Shown here: positions 18,605 through 26,518 of the stretch, one piece after another | How the letters are laid out: every line of letters begins with the position of its first letter | Position numbering within the stretch: the first letter of the stretch is position 1 | Translations under genes and position numbers: made by a program | Notes under the pieces: generated by a model | What the model was told of the DNA's origin: nothing | Database searches by the model: none | The model's input: the letters and a program-made list of their open reading frames with translations, nothing else | NCBI GenBank assembly: GCA_003635265.1 | Contig: PYIZ01000010.1 | Span: forward strand, 215,177-258,625 | From: Candidatus Poribacteria bacterium | GTDB lineage: Bacteria > Poribacteria > WGA-4E > PCPOR2b | DNA: 43,449 nt | Direction: 5' to 3'

Positions 18605-18659
18605 GTAGGGAACAACGATCTTCTGATCTACAACCGAGAGTCCGTGAGTTGTTCCCTAC
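18605..18659. repeat. Inverted repeat with 12-bp perfect arms
   Basis: GTAGGGAACAAC at 18605-18616 and its complement at 18648-18659. It lies in the 105-base gap between the AXE1-like gene and the PLP-enzyme gene. No T-run follows on either strand. Confidence 0.6.
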
Positions 18660-18679
18660 TGATACCATGACCGATTTCT

Positions 18680-19807
18680 CTACGCCGTCAGGACCTCTCT
18701 CAATCGATCTGCGACCACCTGTAGATCATCTTCGATAAGATTCGAGACAGCGACGTGCAGTGAACCATTGCCCCCGTGAAGAACGATGCTTGGGTCGCCA
18801 TCTAGTAAGGTAGCAGCTATCTCGCTAGCAGTTTTGCCCACTGCCCCCTCGTCCAAGTTTACCACAAGCCCATTACCGAGCGTGCGTTCATCCGTCACCG
18901 GCTGACATGTGATATGAGGGACACCATCGAGTGCCTCCTGAATGGCGCGCGCTTTCCAACCGTGTTCGGCGATTCGTGCGGCGTGATCCATGGAAAACCA
19001 CTCACGTAACGCAGCAACAACAGCGACAATTTCCTGACGGTCAAGTTTCAGCGGTCTGCCAACCGACCGAGAGAGCTGTGTTTCATAACCAATGAAGCTA
19101 TGCACGAAAGCCGCATCTACCAGATCTTTCCGTCCACATAGCACTCCCGTCGAATTACATGCACCAAAGTATTTCGCACCGTACCCGATCATGTCCGCAC
19201 CCGCCTCCGGATAACGACGCATCTGATCCAGCGGATAAACTTGGCTTGCCGCGTCAACGATCACTGGAATATCATGGGAATGGGCAATGCTAATCACCTC
19301 TTCCAACGATACAACACCTGCACCCCCGCCGGGTGCAACGTAATGGATAGCAGCAGTATTTTCGTTGATGGTAGCTTCCACCTGCTCGGCGGTGGTATGC
19401 TCATCGCCTGCCTCGATCATCTTAGCACCGAAAACGGTTATACACCGGTCGTAGTGGTATCGCTGTGATTTTTGGATGATGATTTCGTTCTTCATGCCGG
19501 TGGTGTCTGGGAGTTGCTGAATCTTGTCGGGATCATCTCCAGCCATGCAGGTCGCCGAACTCAGCGCCAGTGCAGCCGCACAACCGGGCGTCACCAAAGC
19601 TGCTTCGCCTCCTAACAGATCTGCGATAATGTCACCCGTTTTCTTCAGTAGATCCTCCATATCAGCGAAGTATCGGCTGGCATGATTCATCGCCGCTTGA
19701 ACCTCCGGTGACGGACGGGAACCGCCATATACTGTCATGAAACCCATTGCATTGATAACAGGCTTGACGCCCAAATCTCGGTAAACTGCGAGACCATCGT
19801 TACTCAT
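18680..19807 (-). CDS. SelA/DgaE-like PLP-dependent enzyme
   Basis: A 375-residue fold-type I PLP enzyme resembling the selenocysteine synthase / D-glucosaminate-6-phosphate ammonia-lyase group. It begins YRDLGVKPVINAMGFMTVYGGSRPSPEV, the group's N-terminal signature. The residues AAIHYVAPGG and PVIVDAASQV form the PLP site, and Lys212 in GYGAKYFGACNSTG is the expected Schiff-base lysine. No selenocysteine machinery or tRNA-Sec is nearby, so a role in amino-sugar or amino-acid elimination is more likely than selenium metabolism. Its ATG lies inside the mutY stop region (8-base overlap), with AAGGAGG as ribosome site within mutY, so the two are translationally coupled. Confidence 0.75.
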   Translation of the reverse strand: MSNDGLAVYRDLGVKPVINAMGFMTVYGGSRPSPEVQAAMNHASRYFADMEDLLKKTGDIIADLLGGEAALVTPGCAAALALSSATCMAGDDPDKIQQLPDTTGMKNEIIIQKSQRYHYDRCITVFGAKMIEAGDEHTTAEQVEATINENTAAIHYVAPGGGAGVVSLEEVISIAHSHDIPVIVDAASQVYPLDQMRRYPEAGADMIGYGAKYFGACNSTGVLCGRKDLVDAAFVHSFIGYETQLSRSVGRPLKLDRQEIVAVVAALREWFSMDHAARIAEHGWKARAIQEALDGVPHITCQPVTDERTLGNGLVVNLDEGAVGKTASEIAATLLDGDPSIVLHGGNGSLHVAVSNLIEDDLQVVADRLREVLTA

Positions 19808-20891
19808 TAATCTCCTCCTTGCCCTGTGTCAACAGGGGAATAAACTTATGGTTGGAACGTGGAAAAGGAAATTGATCAATCTGACCGGTCGTAATCCAGC
19901 GATAATCTACCGCCTCGTTCAAAGCAACTTTACCAGATTGATAATTACAATGAAAAACGTCCAGCACAATCTTAAAGTGGGTGTACGCATGTTTGACGCG
20001 GGTCAGGTATTCAACCGGTTTAACGAGAAGGTTCGTCTCTTCTCGAATCGCGCGAACACAAGCCTGCTCCGGGGTTTCTTTCACCTGAATCTTTCCGCCG
20101 GGGAACTCCCATAATCCGCCGAGTAAACCTTCCAATTTGCGTTGAGTGATTAACACTCGGTTCCCTTTGTGGATGACCGCTGCGACCATATCATACTCCG
20201 GCAAAGGTTTCGGCTTCTGTCTGACCGGAAATTCCTCTTGTCGAACAGTCTGAAATGCACGACAAACGGTATTCACGGGGCAAACGATACAGGTCGGTGC
20301 CTGGGGGCGGCAGACGGTCGCTCCGAGCTCCATCATCGCCTGATTGAAAATCCCCGGCGTAGTGTGGTCTAGCAACAGATCCGCTTTCTGTTGAAAAAGC
20401 TTTGTCGAAGCGGATTGATTGATAGGTGAATTAATGAGAAAAACCCGTGCAAGAACCCGTTTAACGTTGCCATCCACAACGGCGTAGGGCTGGTTAAACG
20501 CAATGCTTTGCACCGCAGCAGCGATGTACTCCCCGACACCGGGCAGCTTTCGGAATGCGGCGTAATCCGCAGGTATCTCACCCGCCAGATCTTCGACAAC
20601 AACTTGGGCAGCTTTGTGGAGATTCCGTGCTCTGGCGTAGTATCCCAATCCTTCCCACGTTTTCAGCAGATCTTGTAGGGCAGCTTGTGCTAGACTTTCC
20701 ACATCGGGAAATCTGCACACAAACTTCTCATAATACTCCTGTACCTTTTTGACCTGTGTTTGCTGAAGCATTACCTCCGAAACCCAGATACGGTAGGGAT
20801 CTTCCGTTTCGCGCCAAGGAAGTTGACGACAATGGGTCTCAAACCATGTGAGAAGGTTTTTACGGAATAGTGTAATCTCTTTAGAGGTCAT
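19800..20891 (-). CDS. mutY: A/G-specific adenine DNA glycosylase
   Basis: About 363 residues. MutY removes adenine mispaired with 8-oxoguanine. The sequence has WVSEVMLQQTQV (catalytic Glu region), the helix-hairpin-helix LPGVGEYIAAAV, and VDGNVKRVLAR with the conserved Asp. The iron-sulfur cluster loop is C-x6-C-x2-C-x5-C (CRPQAPTCIVCPVNTVC). A C-terminal NUDIX-like domain, GGKIQVKETPEQ...REETNL, recognises 8-oxoG; it is complete. ATG 20891 is chosen; a GTG at 20903 would add four residues and has no better ribosome site. The gene sits between a GTPase gene (31 bases upstream) and the SelA-like gene (overlapping). Confidence 0.92.
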   Translation of the reverse strand: MTSKEITLFRKNLLTWFETHCRQLPWRETEDPYRIWVSEVMLQQTQVKKVQEYYEKFVCRFPDVESLAQAALQDLLKTWEGLGYYARARNLHKAAQVVVEDLAGEIPADYAAFRKLPGVGEYIAAAVQSIAFNQPYAVVDGNVKRVLARVFLINSPINQSASTKLFQQKADLLLDHTTPGIFNQAMMELGATVCRPQAPTCIVCPVNTVCRAFQTVRQEEFPVRQKPKPLPEYDMVAAVIHKGNRVLITQRKLEGLLGGLWEFPGGKIQVKETPEQACVRAIREETNLLVKPVEYLTRVKHAYTHFKIVLDVFHCNYQSGKVALNEAVDYRWITTGQIDQFPFPRSNHKFIPLLTQGKEEINE

Positions 20892-20922
20892 ATCACCAGA
20901 CACAGAACGACTCAGGAATCAA

Positions 20923-21918
20923 TCACACATGAAACTCCAAAACATCCCCATCGTAGACCACATCATCACGACTGACAGTCTGTCCGTCATACCAGTTAGA
21001 GCCCCAAATCCGTGCTGTCTTGAACTCTTGAGCGAACTCTTTGTGCAATGCCATCGCCGCCTCAATAACCTTGCTGCCAGTCGGAAGCACGATTGGATCC
21101 TCGTAATCGACAGGTTTGGCTGGAGATTTCGTGTAGACGCGGGAGATATCGAGCTGCTTATACACCACTGCCTGTAGCTGATCAAGCCCCTCGCCGGTGA
21201 TAGCAGAGAGCGGGTAGATCTGGAAATCTTCAGCATAAAATTCACGCAATATGTCTAATCGATCCACGGCTCCATCTTCATCGGCTTGGTTGGCAATGAG
21301 CAGAGTTGGTTTTGTAAAATTCGCCTCAATCACTTCATCTGCGTCACTTGACGGTTCCTCAATCCCCGCAATTTGGATCTTGGCTTCAGTCAACCTCGAT
21401 TTAACGATTTCAACCTGATCTAAGATTTCATCGCTTGCAAGGCTGACGACGAGCAGAACGAGATCAGCGTTCCTCACAAGGTCAAACACCCACGGCTGCA
21501 CGAAGTCCTGCGTGATCGGCGGTGTGTCAACCAATTGAAATTGGATGTTCTCATAAGCCAACATCCCGACGCTAGGCTCTTGGGTTGTATACGGCGTTGG
21601 AGAAACAGCCGGCTTTGCCTTCGTAAAACTAGCGATAATCTGCGACTTGCCAACATTAGGGGTGCCAATTAGCACAAGTTGACCGGCACCCTGTTTGGGA
21701 ACATGATAACTGTGTCCTCTCTTCGACTGTTTTTTCCCAGCGACTTTTCTCAACTTGGAAATCCGAGAACGCAGATCAGCGCGAACCTTTTCGGTGCCCT
21801 TATGCTTTGGCGTGATTCGTGTCATCTCCTCCAATAGTTGGAGTCGCTCTTCATCAGTCCTTGCCGCTTCTAGTTCGTGCTTCAGTTTATAGTATTCGGG
21901 AGGGAGATTCGCTGGCAT
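20923..21918 (-). CDS. TGS-domain GTPase of the Obg/DRG superfamily
   Basis: About 331 residues. A basic helical N-terminus (residues 1-70) is followed by a GTPase domain with G1 GTPNVGKS, a switch segment YTTQEPSVGML, G3 DTPP in place of DxxG, and G4 NQAD in place of NKxD. A C-terminal TGS domain ends in VVYDGDVLEFHV. The altered G3 resembles that of a TGS-GTPase subgroup I recall from cyanobacteria and archaea (LVDTPPI). Such proteins are generally ribosome- or RNA-associated. ATG 21918 is chosen over an upstream start at 21948, because GGAGA lies five bases before it. It heads the minus-strand group with mutY. Confidence 0.82.
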   Translation of the reverse strand: MPANLPPEYYKLKHELEAARTDEERLQLLEEMTRITPKHKGTEKVRADLRSRISKLRKVAGKKQSKRGHSYHVPKQGAGQLVLIGTPNVGKSQIIASFTKAKPAVSPTPYTTQEPSVGMLAYENIQFQLVDTPPITQDFVQPWVFDLVRNADLVLLVVSLASDEILDQVEIVKSRLTEAKIQIAGIEEPSSDADEVIEANFTKPTLLIANQADEDGAVDRLDILREFYAEDFQIYPLSAITGEGLDQLQAVVYKQLDISRVYTKSPAKPVDYEDPIVLPTGSKVIEAAMALHKEFAQEFKTARIWGSNWYDGQTVSRDDVVYDGDVLEFHV

Positions 21919-22092
21919 AATCGTCTCCGTAAGTATCCAAAATTTCAAATCTTTGTATTAACTCTGCTTTATTCCTACAAGTATTCCCATACCCCACAAC
22001 CAGAGAAGATTATAAGTGAAAGACAAACGAAGATCAAGCAAAAAATCAAAGAGTAGACTAAACAGTAGTCATGAGAAAATTCGCCCTTTCCC

Positions 22093-22121
22093 TTTACAGA
22101 GAGGCGGTGAAATGCTATACT
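22093..22121 (+). promoter_or_regulatory. Sigma70-type promoter for the dehydrogenase operon
   Basis: TTTACA, a 17-base spacer, then TATACT, giving a 5' leader of about 60 bases before the start at 22188. It lies in the 269-base divergent region with the GTPase gene; no other clear element was seen there. Confidence 0.6.
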
Positions 22122-22187
22122 ACTATTGAGTGTACTATCAACATAAATTTCCGCATAATTTGAGTAAACAGAATACGGTGACCTTCG

Positions 22188-23129
22188 ATGAAATTCCTAA
22201 TCTATCCCGCAGTTGATGGAAACGAACTACAAGAAATCCAATCCGTTTCAAGCGAAGTTGATGTGCTAAACCTTGCGAGCGAAAATCAAGCCCTTGAGAT
22301 CATCCCCGAAGTAGATGCCATGTACGGTCGCATCACTCCGGAACTGCTAGCGCGTGCCAAAAAACTGCGCTGGATCCAGACCCCGATGGCAGGACTCGAA
22401 CACTATATGTTCCCCGCACTAGCACAGAGCGACGTAACCCTGTCCAACATGCAGGGCATCTACAGCGACAACATCGCAGACCATGTAATGGGCTACATCC
22501 TGATGTTTGCGCGTGGCTTTCATATCTTCCTGCGTCAGCAACTTCAGCGGAACTGGGCAAAGGAGGCTCCCGTTCTCCATCTTGCAGATACAACGCTTGG
22601 AGTCATTGGACTCGGTGGGATTGGAACGGCGGTGGCAAAACGGGGCGCAGCAGCGGAGATGCGCGTCATTGCAACGAACGCAGTGGAGATCGAAAAGCCT
22701 GATTTCGTTGATGCATTGTGGGGTATCGACCAGCTAGACCAACTCCTCGCGCAATCTGATTTCGTCGTCAGTTGTGTGCCCCACACGCCCGAAACCTTCA
22801 AGCTGATCAATACCGATCAGTTCAAACAGATGAAAAAAACTGGGTATCTCATCAATATCTCACGGGGCGTTGTCGTAGACCTAGCCGCTCTGACCGCTGC
22901 GCTAGAAGCGGGTGAAATTGCCGGCGCAGGACTCGATGTATTCGAAACCGAACCGCTCCCGGCCGACCATCCGCTCTGGGGCATGGAGAATGTCATTATC
23001 ACGCCGCATACCGCGGGAGCAGGACCTCATACACGGGAACGACGTATCGAGGTCGTAACAGCAAACCTCCGTCGATTCGTCGCCGGTGAGCCGGTGCGCA
23101 ACGTAGTGGATAAGAATCGTTGGTGTTGA
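22188..23129 (+). CDS. D-2-hydroxyacid dehydrogenase, NAD-binding
   Basis: A 313-residue member of the D-isomer-specific 2-hydroxyacid dehydrogenase family, which interconverts 2-keto and D-2-hydroxy acids with NAD(P)H. The Rossmann motif GLGGIG is at 141-146. The catalytic residues are Arg226 (NISRG), Glu255 (FETEPLP) and His274 (TPHTAG), all in normal spacing. The length is typical. Specificity (glyoxylate/hydroxypyruvate or other) cannot be read. It is probably the first gene of an operon with the DUF4159 gene 35 bases downstream and a GSA-like aminotransferase. Confidence 0.9.
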   Translation: MKFLIYPAVDGNELQEIQSVSSEVDVLNLASENQALEIIPEVDAMYGRITPELLARAKKLRWIQTPMAGLEHYMFPALAQSDVTLSNMQGIYSDNIADHVMGYILMFARGFHIFLRQQLQRNWAKEAPVLHLADTTLGVIGLGGIGTAVAKRGAAAEMRVIATNAVEIEKPDFVDALWGIDQLDQLLAQSDFVVSCVPHTPETFKLINTDQFKQMKKTGYLINISRGVVVDLAALTAALEAGEIAGAGLDVFETEPLPADHPLWGMENVIITPHTAGAGPHTRERRIEVVTANLRRFVAGEPVRNVVDKNRWC

Positions 23130-23164
23130 GGTCTAACCGAGTTCAACTTGGGAGGATATATCCT

Positions 23165-24073
23165 ATGGAAACTATAAACAAAGGGAATAGAGCTAGAATC
23201 AAGGGTAAGCCAATCCATCTTCGCGAGCAAGGGGCGGTAAATCCGTATTGGTCGCGCCGAGCGTTTCTCAAGGGGGCAGCAGGCATTGCAGCATCAGCCC
23301 TCGCTGTGGATCAGCTTGCCGGTTGGTGTCAAGCGGTTCCTTTTAGGGAATACATTCCATACGATGCCTCACGAGACGCGCACTATGGCCATCATTTCGG
23401 CTGGATTGAACACCACCACCCGTCGCCGGAGTCGGTCGGTGAAAAATTCGTCTTTGTCCGACTCAAATATCCGGGCGGAGACTGGTTCACAAACGCGGTA
23501 AATTACTACCGCTGGCCCGCGGATACAAAGTTTACAGAGATGCTAGCAAGATATACCTCCGTTGACGTTGAACACCACGAGAATCCGCAATACGTTTCAA
23601 TCGAGGAGGATGACATCGATCACCTCTGCAGCTATCCCTTTATTTTTATGACGGGACACTTGGGCGTCCGCTTTTCAGACGAAGATATCCTAAAATTACG
23701 GGAATATCTGGAGCGCGGGGGCTTCCTCCACGTTGAAGATTGCGACATCCGCATCGACCGAATGCGCCCTGCGGTGTATCGCCTGATGCAGCGCATTTTT
23801 CCAGATAAGAAGTTTGAACGACTCGATATGAGCCACCCAATCTACCACACCATCTACGACCACGATGAGTATCTTGGCGGCGACAAGCTGGTTACACCCA
23901 ATGGAGATTTCGATGAGGCAATCATGATCGATGATCGGATCGCGGTCTACTTTTGTCCAAGCGATCTCAACTGTGCGTGGGAGGGGAGGGTGTGCGAACC
24001 CGGTGGTGAGGAACAGCGGCGATGGGCATTTGAACAGGGGATGAACGTTGTCACCTACGCCCTTACCCGTTAA
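23165..24073 (+). CDS. Tat-exported DUF4159-family protein
   Basis: A 302-residue protein with a twin-arginine signal (WSRRAFLKGAAG, residues about 29-40, then a hydrophobic core to about 55). The body matches DUF4159 in style: FVFVRLKYPGGDWFTNAVNYYRWP near the start, SYPFIFMTGHLGVRFSDEDI, LREYLERGGFLHVEDCD and NCAWEGR. DUF4159 folds like a class-I glutamine amidotransferase-type domain and its function is unknown. ATG 23165 is chosen, since GGAGGATAT sits nine bases before it; the longer form with start at 23120 would overlap the upstream stop. It overlaps no gene and the next start is 10 bases after its stop. Confidence 0.82.
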   Translation: METINKGNRARIKGKPIHLREQGAVNPYWSRRAFLKGAAGIAASALAVDQLAGWCQAVPFREYIPYDASRDAHYGHHFGWIEHHHPSPESVGEKFVFVRLKYPGGDWFTNAVNYYRWPADTKFTEMLARYTSVDVEHHENPQYVSIEEDDIDHLCSYPFIFMTGHLGVRFSDEDILKLREYLERGGFLHVEDCDIRIDRMRPAVYRLMQRIFPDKKFERLDMSHPIYHTIYDHDEYLGGDKLVTPNGDFDEAIMIDDRIAVYFCPSDLNCAWEGRVCEPGGEEQRRWAFEQGMNVVTYALTR

Positions 24074-24083
24074 AGGACTAACC

Positions 24084-25373
24084 ATGAACAGATTTGATCA
24101 ATCCAAGAAACGCCTTGCTAACTTTGCGAAGTATCTACCTGGGGGAGTCAATAGCAACTTCCGGATGGGCATCTCCCCGACTCCACTTGTCTTTGAACGA
24201 GCGGAAGGACCCTACCTCTACGATGTCGATGGCAACCGGTTAATCGATTACTATCTGGGGATGGGACCCATAATTCTGGGGCATAATCCTGAACCGGTCC
24301 TTAAAGCAGTGACAGAACAACTCAAATACGGGATTCTCTATGCAGGGCAGAGCGAAATTGAGTTTGAAGCAGCGCGTCTGTTTTGTGAGATTGTGCCGTG
24401 TGCGGAGTTGGTACGCTTCAATTGTGCAGGGAGTGAGGTGGTTCAGGCGGCGCTGCGGGTGGCTCGTGCTGCCACAGGACGTTCCATCATCGTCAAGTTT
24501 GAGGGACATTACCACGGTTGGCTCGACAATGTACTTTGGAGCATCGCCCCCACACCAGATCAGTTTGGACCTGAAACCTCGCCGACACCTATTCCTGCGA
24601 GTGCTGGACAGGACTTACCCGCTGGGCAACATACCGAAGTGCTTCCTTGGAATAATCCTTCTATATTGGAGGATCGTTTGAGCCGTGGCGATGTCGCAGC
24701 GGTCATTATGGAACCAGCCATGTGCAACACCAGTGCAATCGCACCCGCACAAGGCTATCTGGAGGCGGTGCGCAGGGTTTGCACTGAAACAGAAACGATC
24801 CTTATCTTCGACGAGATTATCACCGGCTTCCGCCTAGCTCCCGGTGGGGCGCAGCAGCATTTCGGTGTTACTCCCGACCTTGCAACCTTCGGCAAAGCGA
24901 TCGCCAACGGTTTTCCAGTCTCAGCGTTGGCAGGACGGCGAGATTTGATGGAGCAAATGGCGACCGGCGGTGTTTTGCACGGTGGTAGTTACAACGCACT
25001 GCCAGCGGCGATGGCAGCTGTCGTCGCAACGTTGAACGAACTAAAAAAACCGGAGACCTCGAACCTCCTTGAATTACAGGGCAAAAAACTGATGACAGGG
25101 ATTAAGGACGCCTTGACTGATGCCGGTGTAGAAGCGCAGGTACAAGGTTTCCCTCAAATCTTTCATGTTGCTCTAGGTGCCAGCACACCATTCTCTAACT
25201 ACCGCGATTCTTTGGCGGCAGACAAGGCGTGTTATGTGAATTTTACAACCGCTCTGCTGTCTCACGGAGTACGCGCGCTTGAACGTGGAGCTTGGTTCCT
25301 CTCCGCCGCTCATGATGATACCGCAGTTGACGAAACCATCGCAGGCGTGGCAGCTGTGGCTAAAGAAATATGA
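24084..25373 (+). CDS. Class-III aminotransferase, glutamate-1-semialdehyde aminomutase-like
   Basis: A 429-residue PLP enzyme of the glutamate-1-semialdehyde 2,1-aminomutase group. The features are YLPGGVNSNFR, the substrate loop YLYDVDGNRLIDYYLGMGP, the cofactor region FNCAGSEVVQAALRVAR, FDEIITGFR, and the PLP lysine Lys271 in TFGKAIANGFPVSALAGR. True HemL normally reads GGGLPVGA after the lysine; here it is ANGFPVSA, so it may belong to the wider GSA-like group acting on another amino acid rather than tetrapyrrole synthesis. ATG 24084 follows AAAGGA, ten bases after the DUF4159 stop. No other hem genes are nearby. Confidence 0.8.
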   Translation: MNRFDQSKKRLANFAKYLPGGVNSNFRMGISPTPLVFERAEGPYLYDVDGNRLIDYYLGMGPIILGHNPEPVLKAVTEQLKYGILYAGQSEIEFEAARLFCEIVPCAELVRFNCAGSEVVQAALRVARAATGRSIIVKFEGHYHGWLDNVLWSIAPTPDQFGPETSPTPIPASAGQDLPAGQHTEVLPWNNPSILEDRLSRGDVAAVIMEPAMCNTSAIAPAQGYLEAVRRVCTETETILIFDEIITGFRLAPGGAQQHFGVTPDLATFGKAIANGFPVSALAGRRDLMEQMATGGVLHGGSYNALPAAMAAVVATLNELKKPETSNLLELQGKKLMTGIKDALTDAGVEAQVQGFPQIFHVALGASTPFSNYRDSLAADKACYVNFTTALLSHGVRALERGAWFLSAAHDDTAVDETIAGVAAVAKEI

Positions 25374-25434
25374 TACGGTTTCTAACCGAAGCACTAGCAA
25401 GAAAGAGCCATCCACGCTGCGGACCCCAAGATTA

Positions 25435-26157
25435 TTATCCTCGACCAAGATAAGGCTGCTCCACTGGCACAACCTTCGCTTCAAGCATATTCACATTCGG
25501 CGGTAAAGTCGCCATGAGCACTGCAGCTTGAGCCAATTCTTCCACCTGCATCAGATCTGTTCGTTCATCGCCCTCTGGTAATTCCCTGACCTGCGTAGCT
25601 CCCGGGTGCAGACAGCTCGCGACGACTCCGTGCGGACGACCTTCCAAGGCTGTCACCTGAGTCAACCCCCAGATACCAAACTTGCTAGCGCAGTAAGGTC
25701 CCGCTCCCGGTCGAACACGCTGTGCGGATATACTGCCGATGTTAATGATGCGCCCACCGCCCTGCTGTTTCATAATCCGCATCGCTGCACGCGTACACAG
25801 GAATGGTGCCCGGAGATTGACAGAAAGCACATTGTCCAACGCTTCCGTCGAAAGTTCGTCAAGCGGACCACCATCAAACGCCCCCGAATTATTGACCAGA
25901 ATATCCAAGCGATTGAACGTCTCCATCGTGCGCTCAAACAAGGCTTCAATCTGTGTTTCATCGGTGACATCAGTTGGTACAGCGAGCACAGTCGTGCCGC
26001 CTTCCCTCAATTCTTCAGCGGTTTGATTCAACTCCTCAACGCCCCGTGCAGCCAACACAAGGGTCGCGCCTTCCTCCGCCAAACCGCGTGCGATTCCCTG
26101 ACCAATCCCTTTATTCCCTCCTGTAATGAGGGCAATTTTACCATCTAGCTTACCCAT
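25435..26157 (-). CDS. SDR-family NAD(P)-dependent oxidoreductase
   Basis: A 240-residue classical short-chain dehydrogenase. The nucleotide motif is TGGNKGIGQG, then NNSG, the catalytic Ser of IGSIS, and YCASK (Tyr-xxx-Lys). The substrate is unknown. The start has AAAGGAG upstream. It is 82 bases downstream of the small membrane protein gene and convergent with the aminotransferase gene (61 bases apart). Confidence 0.88.
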   Translation of the reverse strand: MGKLDGKIALITGGNKGIGQGIARGLAEEGATLVLAARGVEELNQTAEELREGGTTVLAVPTDVTDETQIEALFERTMETFNRLDILVNNSGAFDGGPLDELSTEALDNVLSVNLRAPFLCTRAAMRIMKQQGGGRIINIGSISAQRVRPGAGPYCASKFGIWGLTQVTALEGRPHGVVASCLHPGATQVRELPEGDERTDLMQVEELAQAAVLMATLPPNVNMLEAKVVPVEQPYLGRG

Positions 26158-26239
26158 CAGTTGCTCCTTTCGCCTCTTCTAGCTGTTTTCAAAGTTATTC
26201 AACCGGGCGACGTGTGTATCTACCGAGAGTTAATTCGAT

Positions 26240-26467
26240 TTATGTCCATGTTGAGATGCCTGTAACTGCTCTTGAAGTGTCCGCATTTCCTATTTGTTCG
26301 ATCCCAACAGTGGAATTGGGCCCCAGTAGCTGATCCGGGGCACCTACAAGCACTGACCGATCTTGGGAAGCCCAGCGAATTCCAAAATAGAAACCAATCA
26401 TGATGAGCACAACCACCACAGCCAACACAATCAGTCCAATCCTCATTTTCTTAAATAGAATGCCCAT
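26240..26467 (-). CDS. Small single-span membrane protein (75 residues)
   Basis: The protein begins MGILFKKMR and has one hydrophobic helix (IGLIVLAVVVVLIMIGFYFG, residues about 10-29). A short, mildly polar C-terminal tail follows (residues 33-75), likely on the far side of the membrane by the positive-inside rule. The start is decided by a perfect AGGAGG (26476-26481 on the complement) eight bases upstream; the longer frame start at 26512 would overlap the neighbour's end. No family is recognised. It is the first gene after the DUF6785-like gene (52-base gap), so it may be a partner of that protein; this is inferred. Confidence 0.65.
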   Translation of the reverse strand: MGILFKKMRIGLIVLAVVVVLIMIGFYFGIRWASQDRSVLVGAPDQLLGPNSTVGIEQIGNADTSRAVTGISTWT

Positions 26468-26518
26468 CAGCGAAACCTCCTTTACTAATCTCAACACCTC
26501 TTTTTTAACCATGTTTTA

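Noticed and set aside
18680..19807. Genuine selenocysteine synthase
   Set aside because: No tRNA-Sec, SelB or selenoprotein in the window, and the active-site surroundings fit the broader SelA/DgaE-like group.
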